NCBI GenBank assembly: GCA_031761875.1
Contig: CP134492.1
Location: 1,426,001-1,490,000, forward strand
Source of the DNA: Bacillaceae bacterium IKA-2
Lineage (GTDB): Bacteria > Bacillota > Bacilli > Bacillales > Anaerobacillaceae
DNA: 64,000 nt
Reading direction: 5' to 3'
How positions within the stretch are numbered: the stretch's first letter is position 1; the number at the start of each line of letters is the position of its first letter. The notes beneath the pieces were generated by a model, which did not search any database, was not told the origin of the DNA, and saw nothing but the letters and a program-made list of their open reading frames with translations. The translations under genes and the position numbers were made by a program. This document shows positions 35,711 through 45,167 of the stretch, piece after piece.

Positions 35711-35785
35711 GATGAAACATTTACGTGATTCAATGTCATAATGTAGATTGATGTGGCTAGTTTATAGGTATTATGAAATTCATTC
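35711..35785. repeat. MITE-like inverted-repeat element, copy C
   Basis: The right half (TAGATTGATGTGGCTAGTTT, then a GAATGAATTTCATA-type end) nearly matches copy A. The left end is more diverged. It lies directly after a terminator and ends 7 bases from the gdhA stop codon. Confidence 0.65.
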
Positions 35786-35791
35786 TAATTA

Positions 35792-37207
<1,416 letters not shown>

Positions 37208-37258
37208 TCATATTTGGTATGATAGATAAATAAATGAATTCATTTAAGTACGAAATAA

Positions 37259-37264
37259 ATAATA
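37259..37264 (-). promoter_or_regulatory. Putative -10 box of gdhA
   Basis: TATTAT on the minus strand would place a transcription start near 37252, about 46 bases from the centre of the TnrA-like site, the usual distance for activation by TnrA. Confidence 0.4.
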
Positions 37265-37289
37265 ATTCGCATATTTAAGGATATTGTTT

Positions 37290-37306
37290 CGTTAGATAAT
37301 CTGACA
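37290..37306. promoter_or_regulatory. TnrA/GlnR-type site between gdhA and gltC
   Basis: CGTTAGATAATCTGACA matches the consensus TGTNANAWWWTMTNACA at all specified positions except the first. It lies 110 bp before gdhA and 100 bp before gltC and could control both. Confidence 0.7.
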
Positions 37307-37407
37307 AATCTCACAATAACAGTATATATGTCTAAAATGATCTAAACAATATTAAAATAAGATTAAATCAATGCCTAAATGAGATTGATTAGAAAAGAGG
37401 TTTAAAA

Positions 37408-38313
37408 ATGGAATTGAGACAAATTCGATATTTCATAGAAGTTGCCAGTAGAGAACATGTAACAGAAGCTGCTCACGCCATGCATATTGCCCAATCAGCT
37501 GTTAGTCGACAAATTTTCAACTTAGAAAGTGAGTTAGGGGTAGAATTATTTATTCGTGAAGGTAGGAATGTAAAATTAACACCTATTGGACGAGTATTTT
37601 TAGAATATATGAAAGATGCTATGCATGTGATTGAAAATGCGAAAAGAGAAGTTGAGGAATTTTTAGACCCAGAACGAGGAACGATACGAATTGGTTTTCC
37701 GAGCAGTTTAGCAAACCACACGCTACCATCCGTAATATCTGGATTTCGAGACGAGTATCCGTTAGTTAAATTTAAATTAATTCAAGGAACATACCATTAT
37801 TTAATTGAAGCTGTTGTAAATGGTGAGATTGATTTAGCTGTTTTAGGACCTGTACCAAAACAAGAGAAAAAAATTAAAGCTAAAGTTTTATTTGAAGAAA
37901 ATATGGTAGCCTTGTTACCAATTAATCATATTTTGGCAGAAAACCGTACAATCAACCTTAACCAACTGCGGAACGATCAATTTATTTTATTTCCAAATGG
38001 CTTTATTTTACGTGAAATTGTTGTAAATGCATGTAAGCGTCAAGGTTACGAGCCTGATGTGACTTTTGAAGGGAATGATATTGATGCTATAAAAGGGCTA
38101 GTCTCGGCGGGTTTAGGTGTAACTATTATTCCGGAGATTACCTTAATTGACAATCTGCCACGCTCAACAGTGAAAGTGGCTATTGTTGAGCCACAAGTAA
38201 CCCGTTCAGTTGGAATTATTATTCCCAAAGAACGAGAATTATTGCCAACAGAAAAAATATTTTATGATTATATAACAGATTTTTTCGCCAGGATTGGTGG
38301 TTTTAATAGTTAA
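37408..38313 (+). CDS. gltC: LysR-family regulator, GltC-like
   Basis: A 301-residue LysR regulator very similar in outline to B. subtilis GltC (300 residues). It begins MELRQIRYFIEVASREHVTE, has HIAQSAVSRQIFNLESELGV as recognition region, and shares the downstream blocks FLDPERGTIRIGFPSSLA, LAVLGPVP and AIKGLVSAGLGVTIIPE. GltC activates glutamate synthase genes in response to 2-oxoglutarate. Here it is divergent from gdhA, so it probably regulates gdhA. AATCTCA (37307-37313) and TGAGATT (37380-37386) are possible half-sites. Confidence 0.9.
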   Translation: MELRQIRYFIEVASREHVTEAAHAMHIAQSAVSRQIFNLESELGVELFIREGRNVKLTPIGRVFLEYMKDAMHVIENAKREVEEFLDPERGTIRIGFPSSLANHTLPSVISGFRDEYPLVKFKLIQGTYHYLIEAVVNGEIDLAVLGPVPKQEKKIKAKVLFEENMVALLPINHILAENRTINLNQLRNDQFILFPNGFILREIVVNACKRQGYEPDVTFEGNDIDAIKGLVSAGLGVTIIPEITLIDNLPRSTVKVAIVEPQVTRSVGIIIPKERELLPTEKIFYDYITDFFARIGGFNS

Positions 38314-38323
38314 GTACAAAAAA

Positions 38324-38353
38324 AGAGTATAGTAGCTATTGGCTACATACTCT
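38324..38353 (-). terminator. Terminator of carD
   Basis: On the minus strand AGAGTATGTAGCC pairs with GGCTACTATACTCT-type arms (one bulge) and runs into seven Ts, 24 bases past the carD stop. Confidence 0.85.
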
Positions 38354-38376
38354 AACTTTGAATAATATAAACTGAA

Positions 38377-38859
38377 TTATTGATTGATAACATCATTTAA
38401 TAATTCAGTAGCTTGGTCTTTCTCCATATCTTTTACTAATACGAGTTCACTAATAAGAATTTGAAGGGCATTGTTAAGCATCATTTTATCACTTGTTCCA
38501 AGTGGCTTCTTTTTACTATTCCTGCTAAGATCACGAATAACTTTTGCACCTTCAAAAATATCTCCGGTTTTCATCTTGTCCATATTAATTCGATATCTTT
38601 GATTTGGATGAACGGCTGTTTCGGTTTCATCCTCGTTCGTAAATACCAAAAGGGCATCTTCCATAACTGTGTTATTAACTATGTCTCTAACACCGATAGA
38701 AGATGTATTTTGAGTAGGTAACATCACATGAATTTTTCCGAGGGCAAGATTCAAAATATAATAAAGTTGCTTTTCCCCTAAGATTTCTTTTTCTTCAATG
38801 GCTTCGATAATACCAGCCCCATGCATTGGATAAAAAATTTTGTCACCTATTTGATACAT
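38377..38859 (-). CDS. carD: CarD-family transcription factor (YdeB-like)
   Basis: A 160-residue CarD/CdnL-type protein. The N-terminal RNA polymerase-interacting Tudor-like domain (about 1-65) begins MYQIGDKIFYPMHGAG and has YYILNLALGKIHVMLP. The helical C-terminal DNA-binding domain carries KKPLGTSDKMMLNNALQIL. In this family it stabilises open complexes at rRNA and other promoters. GGAGGTGG precedes the ATG. It is convergent with gltC and has its own terminator. Confidence 0.93.
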   Translation of the reverse strand: MYQIGDKIFYPMHGAGIIEAIEEKEILGEKQLYYILNLALGKIHVMLPTQNTSSIGVRDIVNNTVMEDALLVFTNEDETETAVHPNQRYRINMDKMKTGDIFEGAKVIRDLSRNSKKKPLGTSDKMMLNNALQILISELVLVKDMEKDQATELLNDVINQ

Positions 38860-39020
38860 AGGCCCACCTCCTGAAATCAGCTATTCATTAACTATAACAC
38901 AAGTTGTCGTAATTGTAAATTTCCAATGTTACCATAAAAACATTTCTGTTGTCAAACAAAAAAATCAAAAATGTAGCAACCAAAATAAATGTTTCCCAAT
39001 TGGAGAAACTATTCTTAGTT

Positions 39021-39035
39021 GAATGAATTTCATAA
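39021..39035. repeat. Solo left end of the MITE-like family
   Basis: GAATGAATTTCATAA matches the left end of copy B. No right end is nearby. Confidence 0.55.
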
Positions 39036-39095
39036 TCCCAGTTTTTGAACTTACTTTCCAACTCTCCAACTTTCCACTTTCTACTTTTTACTAAA

Positions 39096-39132
39096 AAAAA
39101 TGACTTCCACTAATATAGTGGAAGTCATTTTT
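39096..39132. terminator. Terminator of the LysM hydrolase gene
   Basis: AAAAATGACTTCCACTA pairs with TAGTGGAAGTCATTTTT around an ATAT-type loop. The minus-strand T-run lies beyond it, 8 bases past the stop codon. Confidence 0.88.
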
Positions 39133-39139
39133 AAAAAAT

Positions 39140-39715
39140 CTATTTTGCAAAAACATGGTTTCCGATTGTTATTGTGTGCTGTCTTGTAGCAATCCAATGA
39201 CTAGTCGCAATTTTAGGATTGTAAAAGAATAATGAACCACTTCCTTGCCCACGAAAAGCTAGAGCTTCATCAACAGCTCGTTCAGCTGAGGCTGTGGCAG
39301 GATTATTAATTGTTCCATTACTTACTGGTTCAAATTGTCTTGTTTGGTAAATTACATCATGAATGGTATTAGGAAACTTAGAGCTATTTACTCTGTTTAA
39401 AATAACTACTGCAACAGCAACCTGACCTGCATAGGGTTCACCTTTAGCTTCTGCTGTAACTATTTGTGCTAGTAATCTCTTTTCATATGCTGTAACAGAA
39501 GCAGGGATCGTTAAACGCTCACCAATATAAACAACATTACTTTTTTTGTTATTTGTAGTTTTAATTTCATTTATCGAAATGCCATAGTTATTAGCAATTT
39601 TCCATAAAGAATCTCCACTTTGTACGGAATGCTTCGTTACTGCTGCTTCAGCAGTGATAGTGCCATATAAAAATAACGAGATTGCCAATGTGAAACTGAT
39701 AATTACTTTATTCAT
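39140..39715 (-). CDS. LysM and cell-wall hydrolase (SleB/CwlJ-type) protein
   Basis: A 191-residue exported protein. A signal peptide (1-24, ending TAEAAV) is followed by a LysM domain (about 28-72, HSVQSGDSLWKIANNYG) and a hydrolase_2 domain (about 80-191) with IVTAEAKGEPYAGQVAVAVVILNRV, the catalytic Glu lying in TAEAKGE. This is the organisation of spore-cortex or vegetative lytic enzymes such as YkvT. ATG 39715 follows GGGGAGG; an upstream ATG at 39730 is less likely. It is monocistronic. Confidence 0.9.
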   Translation of the reverse strand: MNKVIISFTLAISLFLYGTITAEAAVTKHSVQSGDSLWKIANNYGISINEIKTTNNKKSNVVYIGERLTIPASVTAYEKRLLAQIVTAEAKGEPYAGQVAVAVVILNRVNSSKFPNTIHDVIYQTRQFEPVSNGTINNPATASAERAVDEALAFRGQGSGSLFFYNPKIATSHWIATRQHTITIGNHVFAK

Positions 39716-39906
39716 ATAGTACCTCCCCAAAAATCTGTAGTTTTTTTCTTACTGTTTACAAGGCTAACAGATTTATAGAGTCGCTTCATTAGGGAGGTGT
39801 TGGAGCATTATCCATTATTTTGTCAGTTATTATCGAAATCTAAATCGACTGATTTTTTAATGAATCTAAGTTAGAGCGCTTACAAAACTATACTAGGAAA
39901 CTTGTT

Positions 39907-39923
39907 TGTCAGATAATATACCA
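39907..39923 (+). promoter_or_regulatory. TnrA/GlnR-type site of amtB
   Basis: TGTCAGATAATATACCA matches TGTNANAWWWTMTNACA except at one position. Its centre is about 49 bases before the predicted transcription start, the position at which TnrA activates. Confidence 0.75.
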
Positions 39924-39929
39924 GGTTTG

Positions 39930-39957
39930 TTGTTTTCAATTTTCAGTTAGTTATAAT
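39930..39957 (+). promoter_or_regulatory. Predicted amtB promoter
   Basis: TTGTTT (39930-39935) and TATAAT (39952-39957) are separated by 16 bases, placing a start near 39964. The -35 is weak, as expected for an activated promoter. AATTTTCAG inside the spacer recalls half a CodY site. Confidence 0.6.
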
Positions 39958-40015
39958 CAATTTATCAACAAAGTTAACTACTTGTTAACGAAAAAATAGA
40001 AGGAGTGTGTTGGGA

Positions 40016-41281
40016 ATGGACCCGATTTATTTAATGAATAATGTTTGGATTATCTTTTGTTTTACACTAGTTTTATTAATGCAAGGTGGATTTATTTTAC
40101 TTGAAGCAGGATCAACAAGAATGAAAAACGCGGGTCATATTGCTGGCAAGACAATCTTTACAGTTGGGATTGCCTCACTTGTTTTCTGGGCAGTCGGGTA
40201 TGGATTTATTTATGGAGAAGGAAATGCAATTATTGGATTATCAGATTTCTTTTTCGGCGATTTTACAAGTGAAGTAGATGGGTTAGCTGGATCTGTTGAC
40301 TTCATGTTTCAATTAGCATTTGCTGCAATAGCTCTTACGATTGCTTTTGGAGGATTTGCAGAACGTGGGAAACTTACAGCTTATATTGTCTTCGCAGTTT
40401 TATTCTCAGCTTTTATCTATCCTGTTGTCGCTCACTGGATTTGGGGTGGCGGATGGTTAGCGGATCTTGGCAAACAAGATTTTGCTGGATCAACCGTTGT
40501 TCACTTAACAGGTGCAATGGCAGCATTGGCGGCAACGATCGTCTTAAAGCCGCGAATTGGGAAATTTAATAAAGATGGTTCTGCAAATGAATTAGCTGGA
40601 CATAACCAAGTTTATACAGCTTTAGGGGTTTTACTACTTTGGGTTGGTTGGTTTGGTTTTAACGCTGGTAGTACTTTAGGTGTTGATGGTGCATTTTTCG
40701 GATATGTTGCTTTAAATACACAACTAGCTGCTGCTGCTGGAGCGATTGCCGCAATGTTAATTGTCTGGGCAATATCAGGAAAAGCGGATATTCCTACGAC
40801 ATTGAACGGAGCTTTAGCGGGTCTTGTAGCAATTACTGCATCCTGTGCATTTGTTGCACCATGGGCAGCCGTTGTCATTGGTACGATCGCCGGTCTAATT
40901 GTTTACTTTAGTATGAAATTCTTTGATCGAGCTAAAATTGATGATCCAATCTTTGCTCTTTCAGTTCACGGTGTTGCTGGTATCTGGGGAACCATTTCAA
41001 CAGGATTTTTTGCTACACCTGAGTTAGCGGCAATGAATGGTGGGTTACCAGGATTATTTTATGGTGGTGGTTTTACACAACTAGGAGTTCAAACAATCGG
41101 AGTTGTCGCTGGTGGTTTATACGCATTTGTTGTTGCACTTATTATCTTAAAAGTAATGAGCAAATTTATGGGTGGTATTAGAGTTACTGAAGAAGAAGAA
41201 ATCATTGGTCTTGACTTAAGTGAACACGGAAGCTACGGTTATCCTGAAAGCATGGGAAATAAAGAACAACAAGGTGCTTAA
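40016..41281 (+). CDS. amtB: Ammonium transporter
   Basis: A 421-residue Amt protein with 11 predicted helices that takes up ammonium. The twin pore histidines are in STVVHLTGAMAALAA and FALSVHGVAGIWGT. The conserved C-terminal tail has GGIRVTEEEEIIGLDLSEHG. ATG 40016 lies 8 bases after AGGAGTG. Unlike the usual arrangement no glnK follows. Instead a GlnD-like nucleotidyltransferase and an exonuclease gene come next. A TnrA-like site precedes the promoter, so expression should rise in nitrogen limitation. Confidence 0.96.
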   Translation: MDPIYLMNNVWIIFCFTLVLLMQGGFILLEAGSTRMKNAGHIAGKTIFTVGIASLVFWAVGYGFIYGEGNAIIGLSDFFFGDFTSEVDGLAGSVDFMFQLAFAAIALTIAFGGFAERGKLTAYIVFAVLFSAFIYPVVAHWIWGGGWLADLGKQDFAGSTVVHLTGAMAALAATIVLKPRIGKFNKDGSANELAGHNQVYTALGVLLLWVGWFGFNAGSTLGVDGAFFGYVALNTQLAAAAGAIAAMLIVWAISGKADIPTTLNGALAGLVAITASCAFVAPWAAVVIGTIAGLIVYFSMKFFDRAKIDDPIFALSVHGVAGIWGTISTGFFATPELAAMNGGLPGLFYGGGFTQLGVQTIGVVAGGLYAFVVALIILKVMSKFMGGIRVTEEEEIIGLDLSEHGSYGYPESMGNKEQQGA

Positions 41282-41323
41282 ATTTTTTGAAGCGATCATC
41301 CTAAGGTAAGGACTGATGGTAAA

Positions 41324-42289
41324 GTGAATCAATATGAAGAATTAAAACTATGGCGTCTGAATAACATTGGCTCTGTAATAAATGATCATAAAAAACTTAA
41401 TGAGTTTCATGATCAGCTAATGATTAAAACTTGTCAAATTGCTTTAGAAAAAATTGAAAGTGAGTGGGGCGCACCTCCTACTCACTTTGCTTTCTTTGTC
41501 ATGGGAAGTGCCGGAAGATGCGAGCAATCTGTCTGGAGTGATCAAGACCATGGGATAGTCTATCAGGCTGAAACTAGTTTTCAAGACTATTTTTTAAAAT
41601 TGGGAGCAGAAATATCTAAAGGATTGGCTATAATTGGATATGAAGAGTGTGATGGAAATGTAATGGCTGCTAATCCATTATGGTGCAAATCACTTTTAAA
41701 CTGGGAGGATCAGATTGAAGCTTGGCTTGAAAAAGGCGATTGGGAATCACTGCGTTTTTTTTCTACATTCTTTGATTCGCGTGTCATAGTTGGCGACAAA
41801 GCTTTGTTAGCTAGAATAAAGGATGTAGCATTTAAAAAGTTTACCAAACAACCTTATCTTTTTCGCCGTATGTATGAAAATGTAGGTTATATCGAGAAAG
41901 GTATCGGCTTTTTCGGTCAGTTGCTTCCAAAGGAAAAAGGTGAAGATACGGGTACGATTAATTTTAAACAAACGATTTTATTTCCATATGTAAACGCGCT
42001 AAGATTATTAGCTTTAGTAGAGAAAATTTTTGCAACCTCAACTTTACAGCGAATTGAAGAACTACCAGAATCTTATCAAGTGATTAAGAGATACGAAAGT
42101 GATTTTATAAAGCTACTAGATTATCGCTTATATTTTCAAAAAGAAGCGCAGAGTTATAAAAAAGTTCACTTGTTACATGTAAATTCATTGTCAGCACGAG
42201 AGAAAGAAAACTTGAAAATGTTCATGAAAAATGGTCGTGAACTTTTCAAGAAAACAAAGCAAATTATTGAAAAGCGGTGTTTGCAATGA
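41324..42289 (+). CDS. DUF294 nucleotidyltransferase-like protein (GlnD-related)
   Basis: A 321-residue protein with a GlnD-like nucleotidyltransferase core at about 45-150 (FFVMGSAGRCEQSVWSDQDHG, with the GS and DxD catalytic residues) and a helical DUF294 C-terminal part. The CBS domains often fused to this family are absent. The start is GTG 41324, 42 bases after amtB; the ribosome site is poor. Its stop overlaps the next start. Modification of a transporter, a PII protein or a signal nucleotide is possible. Its location after amtB suggests a nitrogen-linked role, which is inference. Confidence 0.8.
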   Translation: MNQYEELKLWRLNNIGSVINDHKKLNEFHDQLMIKTCQIALEKIESEWGAPPTHFAFFVMGSAGRCEQSVWSDQDHGIVYQAETSFQDYFLKLGAEISKGLAIIGYEECDGNVMAANPLWCKSLLNWEDQIEAWLEKGDWESLRFFSTFFDSRVIVGDKALLARIKDVAFKKFTKQPYLFRRMYENVGYIEKGIGFFGQLLPKEKGEDTGTINFKQTILFPYVNALRLLALVEKIFATSTLQRIEELPESYQVIKRYESDFIKLLDYRLYFQKEAQSYKKVHLLHVNSLSAREKENLKMFMKNGRELFKKTKQIIEKRCLQ

Positions 42290-43020
42290 ACATGAATGAG
42301 ATGATGCAATTTATTAAACAAATACCTGGAAAGTTGGGTTCAAATAAGTATTCATCAGTGGCGAACCAAAAGGATCCTCAAAACGTTGCCTTTCTTCGCC
42401 AATTGCAACGAGAGATAAAAAAGCATGATGTTATGGAAGTTCCATTTTCTAAATTGAATCTAGTGGTCTTTGATTTAGAGACGTCTGGCTTTCACCCTTA
42501 TAAAGGGGATCGGATTTTATCGATCGGTGCAGTAAAAGTTATTGAAGGAAGCGTTTTAGATACGGAGCGCTTCTATTCTTTAGTTTATAGTGAAGCTGAC
42601 GTTTCTCCTGAAATTGAGACCTTAACAGGAATTACTAAAGGTGATTTGTTATCTGCACCACCAATTGAAACAGTCTTAACAGATTTTTTTCGGTTCATTA
42701 AAAGTGATCCACTAGTTGCTCACCACGCTAATCATGAACGAAGTTTTATGCAACATATAATGTGGTATCAATTGAAAAGTCGCTTTGAACATCGAATTAT
42801 CGATACATCTTTTTTAACGAAAATTGCTCATCCAAAAGCAACTTACGTAACATTAGATGATTGGTGTGGTCATTATTGTATTGAAAATGAAAAAAGGCAT
42901 CATGCACTTTATGATGCTTTAGCGACAGCAAATTTATGGGTTAAGTCGGTTAGTGAAGTACAAAAGTTAGGTTTTCAGCATTTGAAAGATGTCTATACAC
43001 ATTTAGCGAGAATTCAATAG
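42286..43020 (+). CDS. DnaQ-like 3'-5' exonuclease
   Basis: A 244-residue DEDDh exonuclease. Exo I is VVFDLETSGFHPYKGDRILS, exo II has VAHHANHERSFM, and exo III is HHALYDALATANLW. It starts at ATG 42286, overlapping the DUF294 stop by 4 bases, so the two are translationally coupled. Stand-alone DnaQ proteins paired with DUF294 proteins occur in other bacteria beside transporter genes. Degradation of a signal nucleotide or small RNA is more likely than replication proofreading, but no substrate is shown. Confidence 0.85.
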   Translation: MNMNEMMQFIKQIPGKLGSNKYSSVANQKDPQNVAFLRQLQREIKKHDVMEVPFSKLNLVVFDLETSGFHPYKGDRILSIGAVKVIEGSVLDTERFYSLVYSEADVSPEIETLTGITKGDLLSAPPIETVLTDFFRFIKSDPLVAHHANHERSFMQHIMWYQLKSRFEHRIIDTSFLTKIAHPKATYVTLDDWCGHYCIENEKRHHALYDALATANLWVKSVSEVQKLGFQHLKDVYTHLARIQ

Positions 43021-43147
43021 AATAGCTAGATTTGAAAATATAAGCTTAGTCAGTTTAAATTTAGGGAATGAATAAATGATCTAGCCATTTCGAATATTAA
43101 TTTTGAAACGGCGGGTCTAGGCTCAAAATAAGAAGAGGTGACAATAA

Positions 43148-43672
43148 GTGAAGCTGCAAGGCAAAAAAGTAATTCAATTTGTAAGTGACGATTTTGAGGA
43201 TTTAGAGCTTTGGTATCCTGTATTACGTTTACGAGAAGAAGGTGCTAAGGTCGATATTGTCGGTGATGAGGCGAATAAGAAGTTTATTGGAAAATACGGT
43301 GTTCCAATTGAAAGTAATTTAGCTTTTAATGATATCAATCCTGATGATTACGACGCCTTATTAGTACCCGGTGGTTGGTCTCCAGACAAGTTAAGACGCT
43401 ACGATAAGGTTATCGAGATCACACGGGCAATGGACAAGGATCAAAAGCCGATTGGGCAAATTTGTCATGCTGGTTGGGTGTTAATCTCAGCCAACATTTT
43501 AAAAGGGAAAAAAGTGACAAGTACTCCTGGAATTAAAGACGACATGATGAATGCGGGTGCCGAGTGGCTAAACGAAGCAGTTGTTGTTGATGGACATCTT
43601 ATTTCAAGTCGCCGTCCGCCTGATCTGCCTGATTATATGAGGGAATTTATTAAAGTCTTAGCCTCCCAATGA
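43148..43672 (+). CDS. DJ-1/PfpI family protein
   Basis: A 174-residue class I glutamine amidotransferase-like protein of the PfpI/YfkM type. It has the nucleophile-elbow segment PIGQICHAGWVLI (cysteine near 102, histidine after it) and the acid in VSDDFEDLELWYP. GTG 43148 follows GAGGTGA. These proteins are protein or methylglyoxal-damage repair enzymes or proteases; the exact activity is not clear. It is monocistronic. Confidence 0.9.
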   Translation: MKLQGKKVIQFVSDDFEDLELWYPVLRLREEGAKVDIVGDEANKKFIGKYGVPIESNLAFNDINPDDYDALLVPGGWSPDKLRRYDKVIEITRAMDKDQKPIGQICHAGWVLISANILKGKKVTSTPGIKDDMMNAGAEWLNEAVVVDGHLISSRRPPDLPDYMREFIKVLASQ

Positions 43673-43914
43673 AAATATCTCCACAAAACTAACGTGGCTT
43701 ATCAGCCACCGCAGAGATTCGACTGCTATGATTACCAAACTTTTTGAACATTCTCTAAAAGTGTAGTCTCACTAACTCATATAAGTGTCCTCAGTCAAGG
43801 GCAGTTTATCTGGGTGGTGGGGCTTTTTGTTTAAAAAGATAGCAAGGTATACTATACTAAATATACGTTTTAGTAGGAATGATAGGAATGAGAGGATGGG
43901 GGAGGGATTTTCGA

Positions 43915-45069
43915 ATGCTTTTAACGGGTTTAAGCACCAGCAAAGAAAGACTTGAATTTTTAAAGGATGTGGTTAAGCCATTTTCAGATAGAGCATGGGA
44001 TCATGATAAACGGGCTTCATTTCCTTTTGAAAATATTAAAGACTTAAAAAAAGTTGGTTATCACTCATTAACTGTGCCTAGCGAATATGGCGGCTTAGAT
44101 ATCTCACTTTTGGAGCTTGTCCAATTGCAAGAGACGATCGCCAAAAAAGATGGATCGACAGCTTTGTCAATTGGCTGGCATATGGGGATCATTAAGCACT
44201 TGGGAGAAAAACGAACATGGGAAGCGAGTATATATGAAGCTCTTTGTAAAGATGTATTACATAAAGAAACGCTGATTAATAATGCGTCCTCTGAAAGTGG
44301 CACTGGTAGTCCAACAAGAGGTGGTCGGCCTGAAACACTGGCCGTAAAAAAAGCCAATCACTGGGTTATCACAGGCAGAAAGACATTTACGACGATGTCA
44401 CCTGTACTTGATTATTTTGTTGTTAGTGCTTATATTGAAGAAATAAATGAAATAGGGAGTTTTCTGATACATAAAGATTGTAGCGGCTTATCGATTGATA
44501 AAACGTGGGATTCTGTAGCAATGCGAGGGACTGGAAGTGATGATTTAGTTTTAGCAGATGTTGAAGTCCCATTTGAAAATTTAGTCGAGTATCTTATCCC
44601 TGGAAAAAAACAGGCAGCAGGCTGGCTGTTACATATTCCTGCTTGTTACTTAGGGATCGCGAAAGCAGCTCAAGAATATGCAGTTCGTTTTGCGCAGAAC
44701 TATTCACCTAATAGTATTGAAGGGTCTATTGTAGAGCTACCATTTGTAAAGCAAAAAATTGGTGAAATGGAGCTTGCTATTCAACAAAGTCAGCACTTTT
44801 TATATTCGGTTGCGAGAATGTGGGATGAAAGTAGTGATGACGAACGTCAAAAGATGCGGGCACTACTTGGGGCAGTGAAGCATTCGGTTGTCAACGAGGC
44901 TATTAATGTCGTTGATTTAGCAATGCGTGTCACAGGGGCCAGAAGTCTCTCTGAAACGAACCCATTACAGCGCTACTGGCGTGACGTTCGGGCTGGACTT
45001 CATAATCCGCCTATGGATGATGCGACAATCGGTTTATTAGCTGAAGAAATTATCGGGAAAACTAAGTAA
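43915..45069 (+). CDS. Acyl-CoA dehydrogenase family protein
   Basis: A 384-residue FAD-dependent dehydrogenase with the N-terminal helical domain, central beta domain (TGRKTFTTMSPVLDYFVVSA, then SVAMRGTGSDDLVLADVEVP) and C-terminal helical domain (MRVTGARSLSETNPLQRYWRDVRAGLHNPPMDD). The C-terminus is closer to the DszC/FadE-like flavin monooxygenase side of the family than to classical short-chain dehydrogenases, so it may act on non-fatty substrates. ATG 43915 follows GGAGGG at 8 bases; the frame opens at 43879. It is monocistronic. Confidence 0.85.
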   Translation: MLLTGLSTSKERLEFLKDVVKPFSDRAWDHDKRASFPFENIKDLKKVGYHSLTVPSEYGGLDISLLELVQLQETIAKKDGSTALSIGWHMGIIKHLGEKRTWEASIYEALCKDVLHKETLINNASSESGTGSPTRGGRPETLAVKKANHWVITGRKTFTTMSPVLDYFVVSAYIEEINEIGSFLIHKDCSGLSIDKTWDSVAMRGTGSDDLVLADVEVPFENLVEYLIPGKKQAAGWLLHIPACYLGIAKAAQEYAVRFAQNYSPNSIEGSIVELPFVKQKIGEMELAIQQSQHFLYSVARMWDESSDDERQKMRALLGAVKHSVVNEAINVVDLAMRVTGARSLSETNPLQRYWRDVRAGLHNPPMDDATIGLLAEEIIGKTK

Positions 45070-45167
45070 ACGAATGAGCGGTTTGTTTTAAAAGTAAAAA
45101 TCGACGATAATCTACAAGTGATCAGACTAAAATTCAAATAAACTAAAGAAAAGAGAGGTGAAAAGCC

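Noticed and set aside
39872-39886. TTGTAAGCGCTCTAA on the minus strand as a CcpA cre site
   Set aside because: It has two mismatches at informative positions and a poor position relative to the amtB promoter.
43693-43708. GTGGCT/AGCCAC hairpin after the PfpI-like gene
   Set aside because: It is a small stem without a T-run and is not convincing as a terminator. It only faintly recalls the inner GTGGC of the MITE-like repeats.
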